Origin: Cheiracanthium punctorium | Taxonomy: Eukaryota; Arthropoda; Arachnida; Araneae; Cheiracanthiidae | Reading direction: 5' to 3' | Length of the DNA: 64,000 bases | Assembly: GCA_038373885.1 (NCBI GenBank) | Contig: JAWZYV010016933.1 | Coordinates: 310,001-374,000 of the forward strand | In this document: piece by piece, positions 46,356 to 56,990 of the stretch | Numbering within the stretch: the first letter of the stretch is position 1 | Layout of the letters: each line of letters starts with the position of its first letter | Program-made: the position numbers and the translations under genes | Notes under the pieces: model-generated | What the model saw: the letters and a program-made list of their open reading frames with translations, nothing else | What the model was told of the DNA's origin: nothing | The model's database searches: none

Positions 46356-46861
46356 CCTTCTCCGTCACCGAATTATGAAAAATCAGAGAAAAAAATCTGT
46401 CTAGCATTTAATGCATCTGAAATACTATTATAAATCATGCAAAAATATTTTTTTCTAATGTCGATTAATATTAGATTTTTCTAATATTAATTTCTGCATT
46501 TTCGAATCATTTTGTTATGCTAAAATTAATTTAAAAGGGTGCACATAATTGGTAAAGGTTGGGGAATAAGAAAAAACTATACTTACCTTAAAAAGAAAAA
46601 AAAACAGTAAAAAAACAGCTTAAATATTTTCTTAATTTTTCTCCTAAAACAATGAAAAGAAAACTGTAAAAAATGATCTAAATGGACTAGTACTGCAATC
46701 TAAGCACGATTTATGCATCTAGTTAAGAGCCTCATATACTTTCTACATGAATTAATGATATTGATATCACTGAAAGAAAAAATACTAAATTCAATTGTTT
46801 TCTCTCTAAATATTGCTATTTGAAGTAGGAGCCTCATATGAGGTTCAGGGTGACGAGAGGG
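46356..46861. mobile_element. piggyBac-like MITE, 506 bp
   Basis: It is flanked by TTAA (46352-46355 and 46862-46865), with inverse ends ccttctccgtcacc and ggtgacgagaggg. TTAA targeting is characteristic of piggyBac. No transposase. Confidence 0.7.
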
Positions 46862-46865
46862 TTAA

Positions 46866-47760
46866 CCTTCTGACAGTCAAACGAGCTTTTATTTAGCACC
46901 TCCAAAAGTGCAGTACAGATTGAAATTCAAATAAAGGTTCCTTCCCTTTTTCAAAAAGCATATGATGGGAATTCATTTCATTTGCATGGTGGTGAAAATC
47001 TTCTGTAAAGTGCATATCATAGTTTCTTGCTAGGATCAATCTTCATTTCATTCGACTATTTCACTCTGCTTATTTGACTGGAAAAGGAATGAGTTAATCT
47101 GTGATGTCACCACAACCTCTTCATTTGCTTGCCTGTGATTGGTCTGTTGCAAAAGTTGAATGAGTTGAAAGAAATGCCCGATTTTCCCCGAACTGGCTAG
47201 GAAAAGTTGCGGATGTCAAACATACATATTGCACAAGGCTTTTCAACCAACTGTTGTGGAAAGTGTTGGCTGAATTGAATATTGAACGTAATGAGAAGGT
47301 GGGATATGTCACACATTGACACCCTACTTGTGATGTTGTGTCAAATGGTTCAGAGATACTTCAGCCTTCCTTAATGGCTATTTTCCAGCAGTCATAAAAA
47401 GTTTTACCTGAGAATTTGTCTTTTTTTCCCCTGGTAAAATAAATTGAATATTTCTTGAATATGTTTTGATTAAAAAGTTCATAGAATTGTGATTTAAGGA
47501 ATCTAAAATGTTGTATCATACTTAATGTAAGAAATTTTTTCTTATTTTAACTTTATCTGAAAATGCATTTTTTGACATGAAATATATAATCATGTATTAT
47601 TGAGATGTATATTGAGCAAATAAATCTCATGAAAATCATACTATTAATTTCATATAGTTTTATTTCATTAAACTAAATTTCTGTTGTTCTTTTCCCATTT
47701 TTCAAATTTAACACATTTAATCATTTTGAGACTTCATACACAGAATTAAGATTAACAATA
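46866..47760. other. No gene seen
   Basis: AT-rich; no supportable coding or repeat boundary. Confidence 0.5.
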
Positions 47761-48005
47761 GGCCTCACCATGGCACAGTGGTTATGTCACTGGAAATGGT
47801 AGACAGGTGAAGTGTGAAGGTCCCGAGTTTGGGTCCCATCACGCTTCCATTGACATAACCGTTCGGAGTTTTCTATGGTTTTCTCTGAAACTTAGCGTAA
47901 ATATGGGTTAGGACCCCTTAGAAAGAACACCCCCCCATGGAGGGCACCCCACCCACTGGCCTTGAGTCCATATGTAGCTAATCGGCCGTAATCCCACAAA
48001 CAAAG
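47761..48005 (+). repeat. SINE family B, near full length
   Basis: The tRNA-like head has an A-box-like tggcacagtggttatg and a B-box-like segment (gagtttgggtccc). The body includes gggttaggaccccttagaaa and atatgtagctaatcggccgt. The 3' end is caaacaaag. Its 3' half matches the split SINE at 14938/19080. Confidence 0.7.
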
Positions 48006-48753
48006 ATTAACATATCAGTAGAAAAATAAAATATTTTTTTTTTAATTAAGCTTAAAATTATTAACAAAGTTTTATGGTATGTCCATATATTTGTGTTTCT
48101 TGATATTTGTGTATGTAATAATTTGGCAGTGGAAGAATAGATTAACTAAATATAGGACTATTCGATTCATTTCTTTAAGTTTCAAATTTGTATTCTTTTT
48201 ATTGTATGAAACAAGAAAAATAACTTCTCAAAATATATTTGCTATATATACTCTTCAAACTGCACGTAAACTGATTTCATGTAAATTTACAACACACATT
48301 TAGTGGGACATTCAATTGCAGCATAAATACCACCCACATCAAGTAAGATTAATCAAGATTAATATTTGATACAATAAACTGTAACATTTTCAAATGCTCA
48401 GGGCTGTTTAGCTAGTGATTACAGTGAAGTGCTGCGTTTCCCAACCTTTTACACTTGTGGACTGGTGAAAAAAGTAAAATATTTTGTGGACCAGTTTCAG
48501 CCAAAAATAAAAATCAATGTTAAATCAATTTGTATACAAATATAATCTTAATAAGTAGAACATTGCTGCTGCTTATTTTTTAATAAACTTGATGAACAAC
48601 AGCAAAGTCCCAGCAACAATGATTGGAAAACACTGACTGAAAGAAAGTAACTTCCATTTACTTAACATTTGCTTTAAAATGTTAGAAACATTATTAGTCA
48701 GATTATTGTCTTGACAAGCTCTGTTTTACACTTTTTTCTTTTTAATATTTTAG
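48006..48753. other. No gene seen; intron upstream of cassette 8
   Basis: AT-rich; ends in the acceptor tttttaatattttag. Confidence 0.5.
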
Positions 48754-49067
48754 TGCTGAGGATGTATACAGGTCCTAAGCAGAACTTTCAAGACTTATCT
48801 GCAAGGTACAGCTGTCCTTTTTGCCCATACTCAACATACATTAGTACAAATCTGGAAGCTCACAAGAGGACACACACTGGCGAAAAACCTTTCAAATGCA
48901 GTATTTGCTCAAAATCTTTCTCTCAAAAAGTAACTCTTCAAAACCACCTTAGAGCTCACACTGGAGAACGTCCATTTGTATGTATCTTTTGCAAGAAAAA
49001 GTTTTCCAAGAAAGCGTCTCTAAAATTCCATACATGTACTGCCAGTAGTTCTGTAGATTTGCATTAA
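48754..49067 (+). CDS. Zinc-finger cassette 8 (three fingers, terminal exon)
   Basis: The acceptor ends at 48753 (tag), and tg completes the split codon. The 103-residue product has the leader [10 protein letters not shown], like cassette 1, then finger 1 [21 protein letters not shown], linker TGEKPF, finger 2 CSIC...H-X3-H, linker TGERPF, and finger 3 CIFC...FHTC ending His-X-Cys, with a short polar tail. Contact positions are I,T,N,A; Q,V,T,N (the same as cassette 7); and K,A,S,F. The stop is at 49065-49067. Every linker and ligand is intact, so this is probably a functional isoform exon. Confidence 0.87.
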
Positions 49068-49756
49068 ATTAAAAAGATGTCTTTGTTGCTAAACCCATGT
49101 TTCTCAGACTGTACTCAAAACAATGCTAACGTATAGTATATTCACATCAGACTTATTCATGCTTTTATTTAAAAAATAAAAGCATGATCTAAAGAACTCT
49201 TCTTGGACCTCAAAATGTAATTTTAGCTTCTTTCTGTTATGTTTAATATATTTATTTGGTACTATGTTTTAAAATTTTTATTGTTGAATATAATCTATTG
49301 TGTAAAAATATTGGTATTAGCCTTTTATATGATTACAATTCACATTAGTATTATATAAATAAATGTAATTCTAATATTGATTTTTACTAGTTTGTTTTAA
49401 GCAATGACATTTTTATCATAATGGTTTGTTCTTTTAGAAAAAAAGTCTTAGTATCTCAAAATTCAATTTTAACATTAGTGATCTTATTATTATGTATGTA
49501 TAAATGCATTTACATTGTATAATTATTATTACTGTATATATGTATATGAATATATCTTTGAATATTTTTAAATTTTTATTACTAGCTGTTTTAATTAATT
49601 ATATTTTCTCAAATTTATTATTTTATTGACTTTTTTAATATGTTCAGTCATTGTTTTGTGCTCATTGCTTATCACTTCAGTTCTGTGATGTTAAGAAATT
49701 ATACATAACTATGCATATGCATTTAATTGATTTTAATAAATTCTTATCTTTTCCAG
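49068..49756. other. No gene seen; short intron between cassettes 8 and 9
   Basis: AT-rich; a small inverted repeat gcttttatttaaaaaataaa occurs near 49159. Ends in the acceptor tatcttttccag. Confidence 0.5.
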
Positions 49757-50052
49757 CAATGCTGACTGCAAATCTTAGCAGGGGGGCTACAAATTATGGC
49801 TGTCCCTATTGTCCATATACAACATTTTTTTCTACAAATCTTCAAGCTCATAAACGAACACACACTGGAGAAAAACCATTTAAATGCAGCGTATGCTCTA
49901 AATGTTTTACACAGAAAGTTGGTCTTCAAATTCATATGCGTTCTCACACAGGGGAGCGTCCCTTTTCATGTATGTACTGTAAAAAGAGTTTTAGTCAGAA
50001 GGTGCATTTAAAGAAGCATGCATGTTTATCCTTTAACCCTCTGAGTGACTAA
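49757..50052 (+). CDS. Zinc-finger cassette 9 (three fingers, terminal exon)
   Basis: The acceptor ends at 49756, and ca completes the split codon before an ATG. The 97-residue product has the leader MLTANLSRGATNYG, finger 1 CPYCPYTTFFSTNLQAHKRTH, linker TGEKPF, finger 2 CSVC...H-X3-H, linker TGERPF, and finger 3 CMYC...KHAC ending His-X-Cys. Contact positions are F,T,N,A; Q,V,G,I; and Q,V,H,K. The stop is at 50050-50052 and aataaa at 50113-50118. The in-frame sequence upstream of the splice site is intron read-through and is not counted. Confidence 0.87.
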
Positions 50053-51424
50053 GGTATAAAATTCTGCTTTGACCTCTTAGTTTTTACTCAGGCATATGTG
50101 CATTTTTTGTTAAATAAAATATTCATGTACATCATAAGATAATTTTCAACTTTGAAAACAAAGTATTTAAAATTGATTTTCTGTTTTCATCTTGCTTTTA
50201 TCCAAATTTCTTTTTTATGTTGTTAAAATTGCCTGAATTAGATATCACACATAGACTTGGCCCAAAGGTGCATGAAAATTTCCTTTTATATTTTTATTCT
50301 TTGTTATGTATTAATTGTAATCTTTTGTATTGTGCTATTTGGTTGTATGCTCTGGCAACAGTGAAAAGAACAACAAAGTATATGGCTCTCAGCCGATGTC
50401 TCGCATCTCAGCTAATAAATGTTCTATGTTCTTAATTCTCCACTTACAAGCCTTGGAATCCTTTAATAATAATTAAAGTCTGTATCACTGTGCTTGAACA
50501 AGACAAAGTCCACAATGTCTGGTCTGGGACAGTGATCAGAAGGAGTATTCTCTCTTTCAGAAATATTAAACAACTCCTATCTCATATATGCAACTGCCTG
50601 AACTTGTTTTGGAATAAGAACTACATTTCACATTTTCTAACATTTCAATGGCACTCGGAGAAGTTCAAGGACTAATATAGGTAATGTACAACAGACATCA
50701 CATGATTGCACGATCATCTGTAATCGGACGCAAGAATGAATACAGATTACAATTACTCCAATTTCTAACAAAAATTATTAGTTACTGTCAAATTTTGAAA
50801 ACGCCGTAACCTTGATCTCAGTGAAATAAAATTTTCAAGAACCTCTGGAATAATGTATTTTAGTTAAAGTATTTCTGTGAAATTTGTAAAATAGCAGTTT
50901 TGTTTATAATTATGGTCAATTGTAATCATTTTAAAGTCCATTGTACAGTTTGGAGTGCATTTTGGGGGATCTTTTTTTATTTCCTTATATAAAATAATCA
51001 TTTTTATTGTGAAATTTGTATTTAATGAAAAAAAAATTGAACTATGACAAAATTGATTTATATTAATTTTGCCTTTTATTACATATTGTGAAGATTTTAA
51101 AAGAAATATTTCTCTCTCTTCTTGTGACAAATATGTTTTTGTTCTTGCAAATCATTAAGTTCTATATTGCTAAAAGATTTTTTTACCTGTGATTTTTTTA
51201 ATGTTGTGATTTCATGATATCTTTTGTGCCTGAAAATCTGCTAGTGCAATATAAAAATTGAAAATGCCAAAAAAAAAAAAAAAAAAAAAAAGTGAATGTA
51301 TGCATTTATTTATTTATACCTACACAAAAATATCTTAGATGACTGTCTCACAAGGCAAATCATTCTTAAATTTAAAATAAACTGCTTAATAGAAGTTCTC
51401 ACATCTTTTTAGCCTTTTCAGGAC

Positions 51425-51466
<42 letters not shown>

Positions 51467-53061
51467 TTTGCTGTCTGTCTATAATGGTGGCAAATTTCAA
51501 TCTCTGCCTTTCCCCTTTCCTCTTTAACTTAAATTGCTCTTTTCAGCACAAAGTATTGAATGGTTATTTTCTACCTATAAATCAAGGGTTTGTAACTGTT
51601 GACATTGCAGTCTTACTTTTTCCAAACATAGGAAACAAGTCAGCAAAAACAATGAAGGAAGGCATTGTATTATCAACATATAACCAAGGCCATCCTTTTG
51701 AAGATCTCTTGCTAGGTTTAAGAATTAACCAGCCATCTTCAAAAGGTTAAATTTTAGTTACTTATTCTGTTGATTAACTACTAGAAATTCAATGTTGCTG
51801 ATTGACTGATAGAAATTCAATGTCCTTGATTGCCTGCCTGAAATTCAGTGGCTTATCCCTTTTATTATTGTTGTCTTTTTGAACTTTGAAGACTGTCTAC
51901 TCTTCAAGAATTTATTTTAATAGAATTAATAATTATTTAATCACTTTAGGTTCTTTTTTAGAAAAAACATATTGGAAAAATTTCTCATTGTGCTCCTCTG
52001 TCCTGAAATTTGCATTTGTGACTTTTTTTTATATTAAAGGTTTGTGTGTGTTCTACTTTAAACACTTTGCCATTCTTCTTGTATAGACAAATTTTTTTAA
52101 AAATCAAATTAAGCTTTTTTTTTTGGGGGGGGGGGGTAGCAAATTAATATAATTTGAATATATATTTGTTTGATATGTGTCTTATTTTTGAAAAGTAAAT
52201 CAGAATAAATTTCTCAATTTTTATAATATTTTATGTAACATTTTTCCCTTTTGAAAGTAAATTGGCTTAACCTGTTACTTGTTTAGTTGTTTCTGAATTT
52301 AATTACTATGTTTGCTTTTGTGTGTGTGTGTGAATTGCAAAAATAGCATTTTATTAAGATGACCAGAAAGAAATTTTACATTCAAGAGAGGTGGGTGACC
52401 TTTGTCTATTAATTTCTTGCTTTAAATGTAGCAACTATGTATCAATTGTTTACACATGCGTGCTTTATTAATTAAATATAATTATTGCGTGCTTAAAAAT
52501 TTATTAAAAAGTCATTTGTTTGAATGTCATGCATAAAACATTATTTTGTGCTCGATAAGTGCTGTGGAAAAACACTTTCATATGTGTGCATTTTTCTTTC
52601 ACAGCACGATCATTTGTACATTAGTATCATATGTACATTGATTTTTGTATTTTAAAAGTATTCTTAATTTATTAAATAAACTTCTTAGGACTTTTTTTTT
52701 CCCACATAAAATACTCACATATACATTTTTGGTTATATTTTATAAATGTTATGTCTTATGTGCATGCTTACTGCCATTTATTTTGCATTATTCTTTTTCT
52801 GTATGATTATTATGTTTCATTTTTCATTATTATAAGCTATTCAAAGAGGGTTTTATGCACAACAATAATATTATTATTATTATCTATTAATAATTATTCT
52901 TATCTATTAATTTGCCGCTATTCAAATGATCATTTTCGTTAAAAGAAAAACGTTTGCATGTTATGTAATTTAGCATTATTTTTAATGACCATTGTAACTG
53001 CCTTAAACTCAATCAGTTTATCATTTTGATTGGTCTTGTTTATTTTTTTTTCTCCCCCTAG
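50053..53061. other. No gene seen; long intron with homopolymers
   Basis: Contains poly(A) near 51269-51291, a poly(T) run near 51430-51463 and a T/G run near 52117-52137. No finger relics. Short open frames are AT-driven. Confidence 0.5.
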
Positions 53062-53369
53062 AAATAAAATGCATAAACTTAAAGAGTTCTGATCCTATGC
53101 CTTCAAAATACTGCTGTCCATTTTGTTCATATACTACAAGTTTCTCTTCTAATCTTCAAGCTCATAAACGAACGCACACTGGAGAAAAACCTTTCAAATG
53201 CAACATCTGTTCAAAGTGCTTCACACAGAAAGGAAATCTGTTGAGTCACTTTCGCTCACACACTGGGGAACGTCCATTCTCTTGCTTGCACTGCAAGAAA
53301 AGTTTCAGCAAAAAGATGTATTTGGAGAAACATGCTTGTATACCTGTTGATCTGTTGCTGCAAATGTAG
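53062..53369 (+). CDS. Zinc-finger cassette 10 (three fingers, terminal exon)
   Basis: The acceptor tttttctccccctag ends at 53061, and aa completes the split codon. The 101-residue product has a leader of about 17 residues, finger 1 CPFCSYTTSFSSNLQAHKRTH, linker TGEKPF, finger 2 CNIC...H-X3-H, linker TGERPF, and finger 3 CLHC...KHAC ending His-X-Cys with a hydrophobic tail. Contact positions are F,S,N,A; Q,G,N,S; and K,M,Y,K. The stop is at 53367-53369. It is the last finger cassette I can find in the window; no later one was recognised up to 64000. Confidence 0.87.
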
Positions 53370-53643
53370 TGTGTGTTTGTGTTCGTTTTCTGTATACTTT
53401 TGTCAGATTGAAATTCAACCGTGTATGTTTATTGATGGGAATTGTACAGAGTGTCTATATTTTTATTCTGTTAATGCTAAATTATACTTTTGCAATAGCA
53501 GATAGCAGATCTATAAAAGTTTTAAGAGAAGGGTATTAGAACAATGAAGCATGTTATCAAAGGTAGGTCAATCTCCCCTTTTTTTTTAACTTGCTTATTT
53601 TTAATCTTGAACTTCTGTTTAACATGTTCTCTCTCATCATTAA

Positions 53644-54202
53644 CCTTTTACAGACCACACTGTGATCCAGGCATATTTTTAATTATTTTTTTTAATTGCA
53701 TATTTTGTCTTCGAATGCATTAGTTAAAGTATATTAGTCATTTAAATGGGGGGGATTTTTTTAATACAATTTTCACTGTTTTTCCAATTGGGATCATGGG
53801 TCATTTCTGACTATAATTTACATTGGTTTAAAAAATTGAATTTTGTACTTTGGTAGTAATGTTTGGTAATGTACTTTTGGGTAGTTTAAATAATAAGTGA
53901 AACACTAAGACTTAATAAAGGATTTATTTTTAAATTTTAGTAAAGATATGAATTAAGTTTGAAGGAGGGGTGGTGGGGGAGAATGTATCAAGATAGCTCT
54001 GTAAAAAATTATGAAAATGGCTATTTTCATGATTTTTTTTCCAGTTTCCCAATAATGAATGTAATTCAACTTCTATTCCAAAAAATCAAGTCATCTTTTA
54101 ACTTTATGTGCTAATTTTTTCGAGTCAATATTGATAAAATTTAATTTTTTAATAAATTTTTAATTTGATGTTCCCATTTGGGAACATTGGCCAATAAAAG
54201 GT
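53644..54202. mobile_element. Possible piggyBac-like MITE
   Basis: The left end ccttttacagacca follows TTAA (53640-53643). The right end tggccaataaaagg is a partial inverse, but the right flank is TTAC, not TTAA. Tentative. Confidence 0.35.
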
Positions 54203-54224
54203 TACAGAGCTGCAGTGGAAGAGA

Positions 54225-54262
54225 CTGGGAAGCAACATTCTTTCACTGATGTTGCTTCCCAG
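54225..54262. repeat. 14-bp perfect hairpin with 10-base loop
   Basis: ctgggaagcaacat, loop ttctttcact-type ten bases, then the exact inverse atgttgcttcccag. It sits in a short region (54200-54490) that is less AT-rich than its surroundings. Too short for a standard miRNA hairpin. Confidence 0.7.
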
Positions 54263-54570
54263 AATGGTCCTCTGAATTCTCTGCTGGAGCCCATTACTAC
54301 ACTTCTGCTATTGATGGGTTCTGTCGGAGCATTCAAAGACTACTCTATGAAGCATCATTGGTTAAGGAGTGCCTTTTTAATGAGAGCAAACAGCCTAAAC
54401 ATAGGTTTAGTTGTAGTAAGTGCACTCAAGAAAGGTGCAATCTTCTCCACCCTGTATCTTCTACTGTATGTGAGATGTTTTTAAACAGCGTTCAATTAGG
54501 TAAAATATATGTACAAAGAAATTGCTGTATTAATTGAGTGTTGCCGTTTTCTAATTTTAAAATTAGCTTG

Positions 54571-54842
54571 AAGACTAGGGGTGTAATGGTTAGTGTATTG
54601 TCCGGCCGTGCCACAGGTCCGGGGTTCAATTCCTGACTGAACAAGGTTGACTCAACCTTTCATCCCTTGATTGGGTTGATAAAATTAAGAGCAAGCTTGC
54701 TTGTGGACTAAACCCTGAAAGCTTCTCATCAGGCTAACAACCTGGCAGGAGCACATGCTTCCACAAACCAGAGCCCTCGTTTGCAAAGACATGGATGTGC
54801 ACCACAGTCCTTGACCTCACTTGGGCTATTACAATAAAGTTT
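54571..54842 (+). repeat. SINE family A, near full length
   Basis: The tRNA-like head has the A-box-like tgtaatggttagtgtattg and the B-box-like ggggttcaattcctg. The body has ctttcatcccttgattgggt, catcaggctaacaacctggc and similar words shared with the headless copy at 44958. It ends near an aataaag tail. Confidence 0.65.
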
Positions 54843-55409
54843 AATTTAGTTAAAACTAGTTCAAAATTCTGGTGCGATAAACAACAAGTATATTTGTAAA
54901 ATTTTGTATTGGCATAATAAAATGTTTGTCATTTTTCTGCCATGTTTTAGTCAGTGTTTTCATAGCAGAATAAACATATAACCCTCTCTGTTTGTCCAAA
55001 TGCCATAATAACATTTTATAAAGGAAGTTATTTCTTTTATTTTTGTATCTGAATTATTAAGTTTTATTTTTCTTATTGGTGTTTACATGTTTGGTTTTTT
55101 ACTTCCTTTAAGAAATGGTTTTCAGTGTTTTTAACCCCTATTTTAAAAAGATAAGTGTCCTAAGTTTTATGTGTCTGCCTGGCCTGCTAAATCTCAAAAA
55201 TGTCTGGCTGAGAGCAGAATTCTCCCCCCGTCATTAACCAGCCTTGTGGTAACTTGAGGGGAAGCGCTAAGGGGTTCTTGTGATTGGCTTAACTACCTTT
55301 CAATCACCTTGGAAAGTTGTTAGAATAGTCGATAACCAAACAACTGGTTCTGCCCAGTCGACTGTATCCACCGACGATTTTGAAACCACTGGAGCAGAAT
55401 TCCTTTGTC
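54843..55409. other. No gene seen
   Basis: AT-rich; no supportable features. Confidence 0.45.
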
Positions 55410-55925
55410 ATTTCAATATAGGTTCTCCATCCCCCTAAATTAGAAATCTGGTTAGATCAGAATGGTCCTTAGCTATGTTTGATGAAAAACTGTTCAGCTG
55501 TTTGATTGTTACACCTGATGCATGCAATTTGAAGCCTCTGTCTGTGGCATGCAAGCTACTGAAAGAATGACTCAGTTTAAATGCAATTTGTTTTGCTTAA
55601 AGACTGGTTTAATTAGAGATAAAATGTCTGACTGATTTCAATGCAAGTTCTCCCACCCATTAAATTTCAAATCTGTTTTTTTCAGAATTGTTGTGATTTG
55701 AAATATGTACTATTGATGCTGTCAGATGGAGTCATGGCTGAATGGTTCTTAGTTATCTCTGATGAAAATCTGTTCAGCTGTTTGATTAATGTTAGATTAA
55801 AAACCCGATGCATGAAATTTGGAGTCCCTGTCTGTTTCATGGAAGCTTGCAAACAAATGAGCCAGTTTAAATGCAATTTGTTTTGCTTGAAGACTGGTTT
55901 AATAGAGATGATTTTAATCTATATT
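55410..55925 (+). repeat. Diverged tandem duplication, about 290-bp units
   Basis: The words ctgttcagctgtttgatt, cagtttaaatgcaatttgtt and gactggttta occur in the same order at about 55490-55615 and 55770-55905. No coding function recognised. Confidence 0.7.
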
Positions 55926-56037
55926 TGATGATATTTATTTATAATTTCATGGGGACCTTAGAAATCTTATTTTACATTTGTTTCACTTTTTGATGATTGC
56001 AAGATTACATATTAAATAAACAATGATATAGTAAATA

Positions 56038-56988
56038 CAGGATGTCCAATAAATAACACCCTGATTTCAAAAATAAAAATCTCGAAAACTAAGATCAATA
56101 AAAGACAGTAAAGGGTATGCTTATTATGTAACTTGCAAAAATTTTATGCAGAAGTTTCAAATAGTAGCTACAATAGCTACTAATATACTTTGGCATTTAC
56201 AGATTTTATTTAAGGGGAAGGGGAATTATGGATGTAATCTTATTGTTAAAAGGCGTAATTTTTATATTAAAAATTTATGGATTTTATGTTAAAAAATCTT
56301 CGACAAGGGGGGATTAACCCCCCCCCCCAAATCCTATCTTGCTCACGCCGCTCTTAACAGATGGCATTGCACATTAAAATCAAATGATGATCAATATGTA
56401 TAAGCATAAATTCATTCTTTGCAAGCATTCACAGCACTACCTATTCAAAATGTCCATTCTTACAAGAGGCAGAGTTTGCATATACGAATAATGAAATTAA
56501 TCATAACAGTCAAAGTAATGTCTGTGGAAAGGGATTCATATGCCATACAAATTGATGATTCAGGCTCATTCAGTTTGTTGGGATGTTTCCTGTAGACAGT
56601 TTCTTTCAATGTGCCCCCACAGGAAAGAGTCAGATCGAAAGAAAATGGAGGCTTGCCATTACAGTGCAGTGCCGGATCTAGGGGTGGGCAAGCTGGGGCC
56701 CCTGCCCCAGGCGCTGCTTGCAGAGGGGCGTCAAATTGTCTCTGAGACAAAGAAAACTTGACAAAAAATAGGATGGAGAGCACCAAAAAGGTGTATTGCC
56801 CCGGGTGCCAGTTCTGCTCGGTCTGCCACTGTTACAGCGCCATCTGCAAGTGGCTTTTGTAACTACTAGTTGGAAGCTTAAAATTTTTACAGCTTATATA
56901 ATAAACACACCATTTAACACACCCTTCTATTGATCTTTGAGTTTGATATTTTTAACTTTGAAATCAGGTTATTATTTGCTGGGCCCTG
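56038..56988. mobile_element. TA-flanked inverted-repeat element (mariner-like), with nested MITE
   Basis: The left end (caggatgtccaataaataac and then ctgatttcaaa) and right end (tttgaaatcaggttattatt, ending ccctg) are inverse with small gaps, flanked by TA. No readable transposase. It contains the hAT-type MITE at 56667. Confidence 0.65.
56667..56831. mobile_element. 165-bp hAT-type MITE
   Basis: The ends are cagtgccggatctagg and ggtctgccactg; the flanks ttacagtg and ttacagcg match at 7 of 8 positions. The interior has typical ggggcccctgcccc. It has the same CAGTGCCGGAT end as the large hAT copies. Confidence 0.7.
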
Positions 56989-56990
56989 TA

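Larger units (their letters stand above)
8574..53369 (+). other. Array of alternative 3'-terminal zinc-finger exons of one large gene
   Basis: Seven intact and at least five damaged plus-strand cassettes share one architecture: a pyrimidine-rich tract, a 3' splice site (cag or tag), two bases that finish a split codon, a short leader, two or three C2H2-type fingers joined by TGEKPF/TGERPF-type linkers, and a stop codon. All clear acceptors have the same phase, so any cassette could be joined to one upstream donor. Genes built like this, such as Drosophila lola, splice a common BTB exon to one of many terminal finger exons to give transcription-factor isoforms. No BTB domain or 5' donor exon is visible here, so it must lie outside the window if the model is right. 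Separate small genes are an alternative, but none of the cassettes has a credible independent start or promoter. Confidence 0.75.

Noticed and set aside
51484..51750. 88-codon plus-strand frame in the long intron
   Set aside because: No domain, no splice-flanked finger and no similarity I recognise; codon use looks like the AT-rich background.
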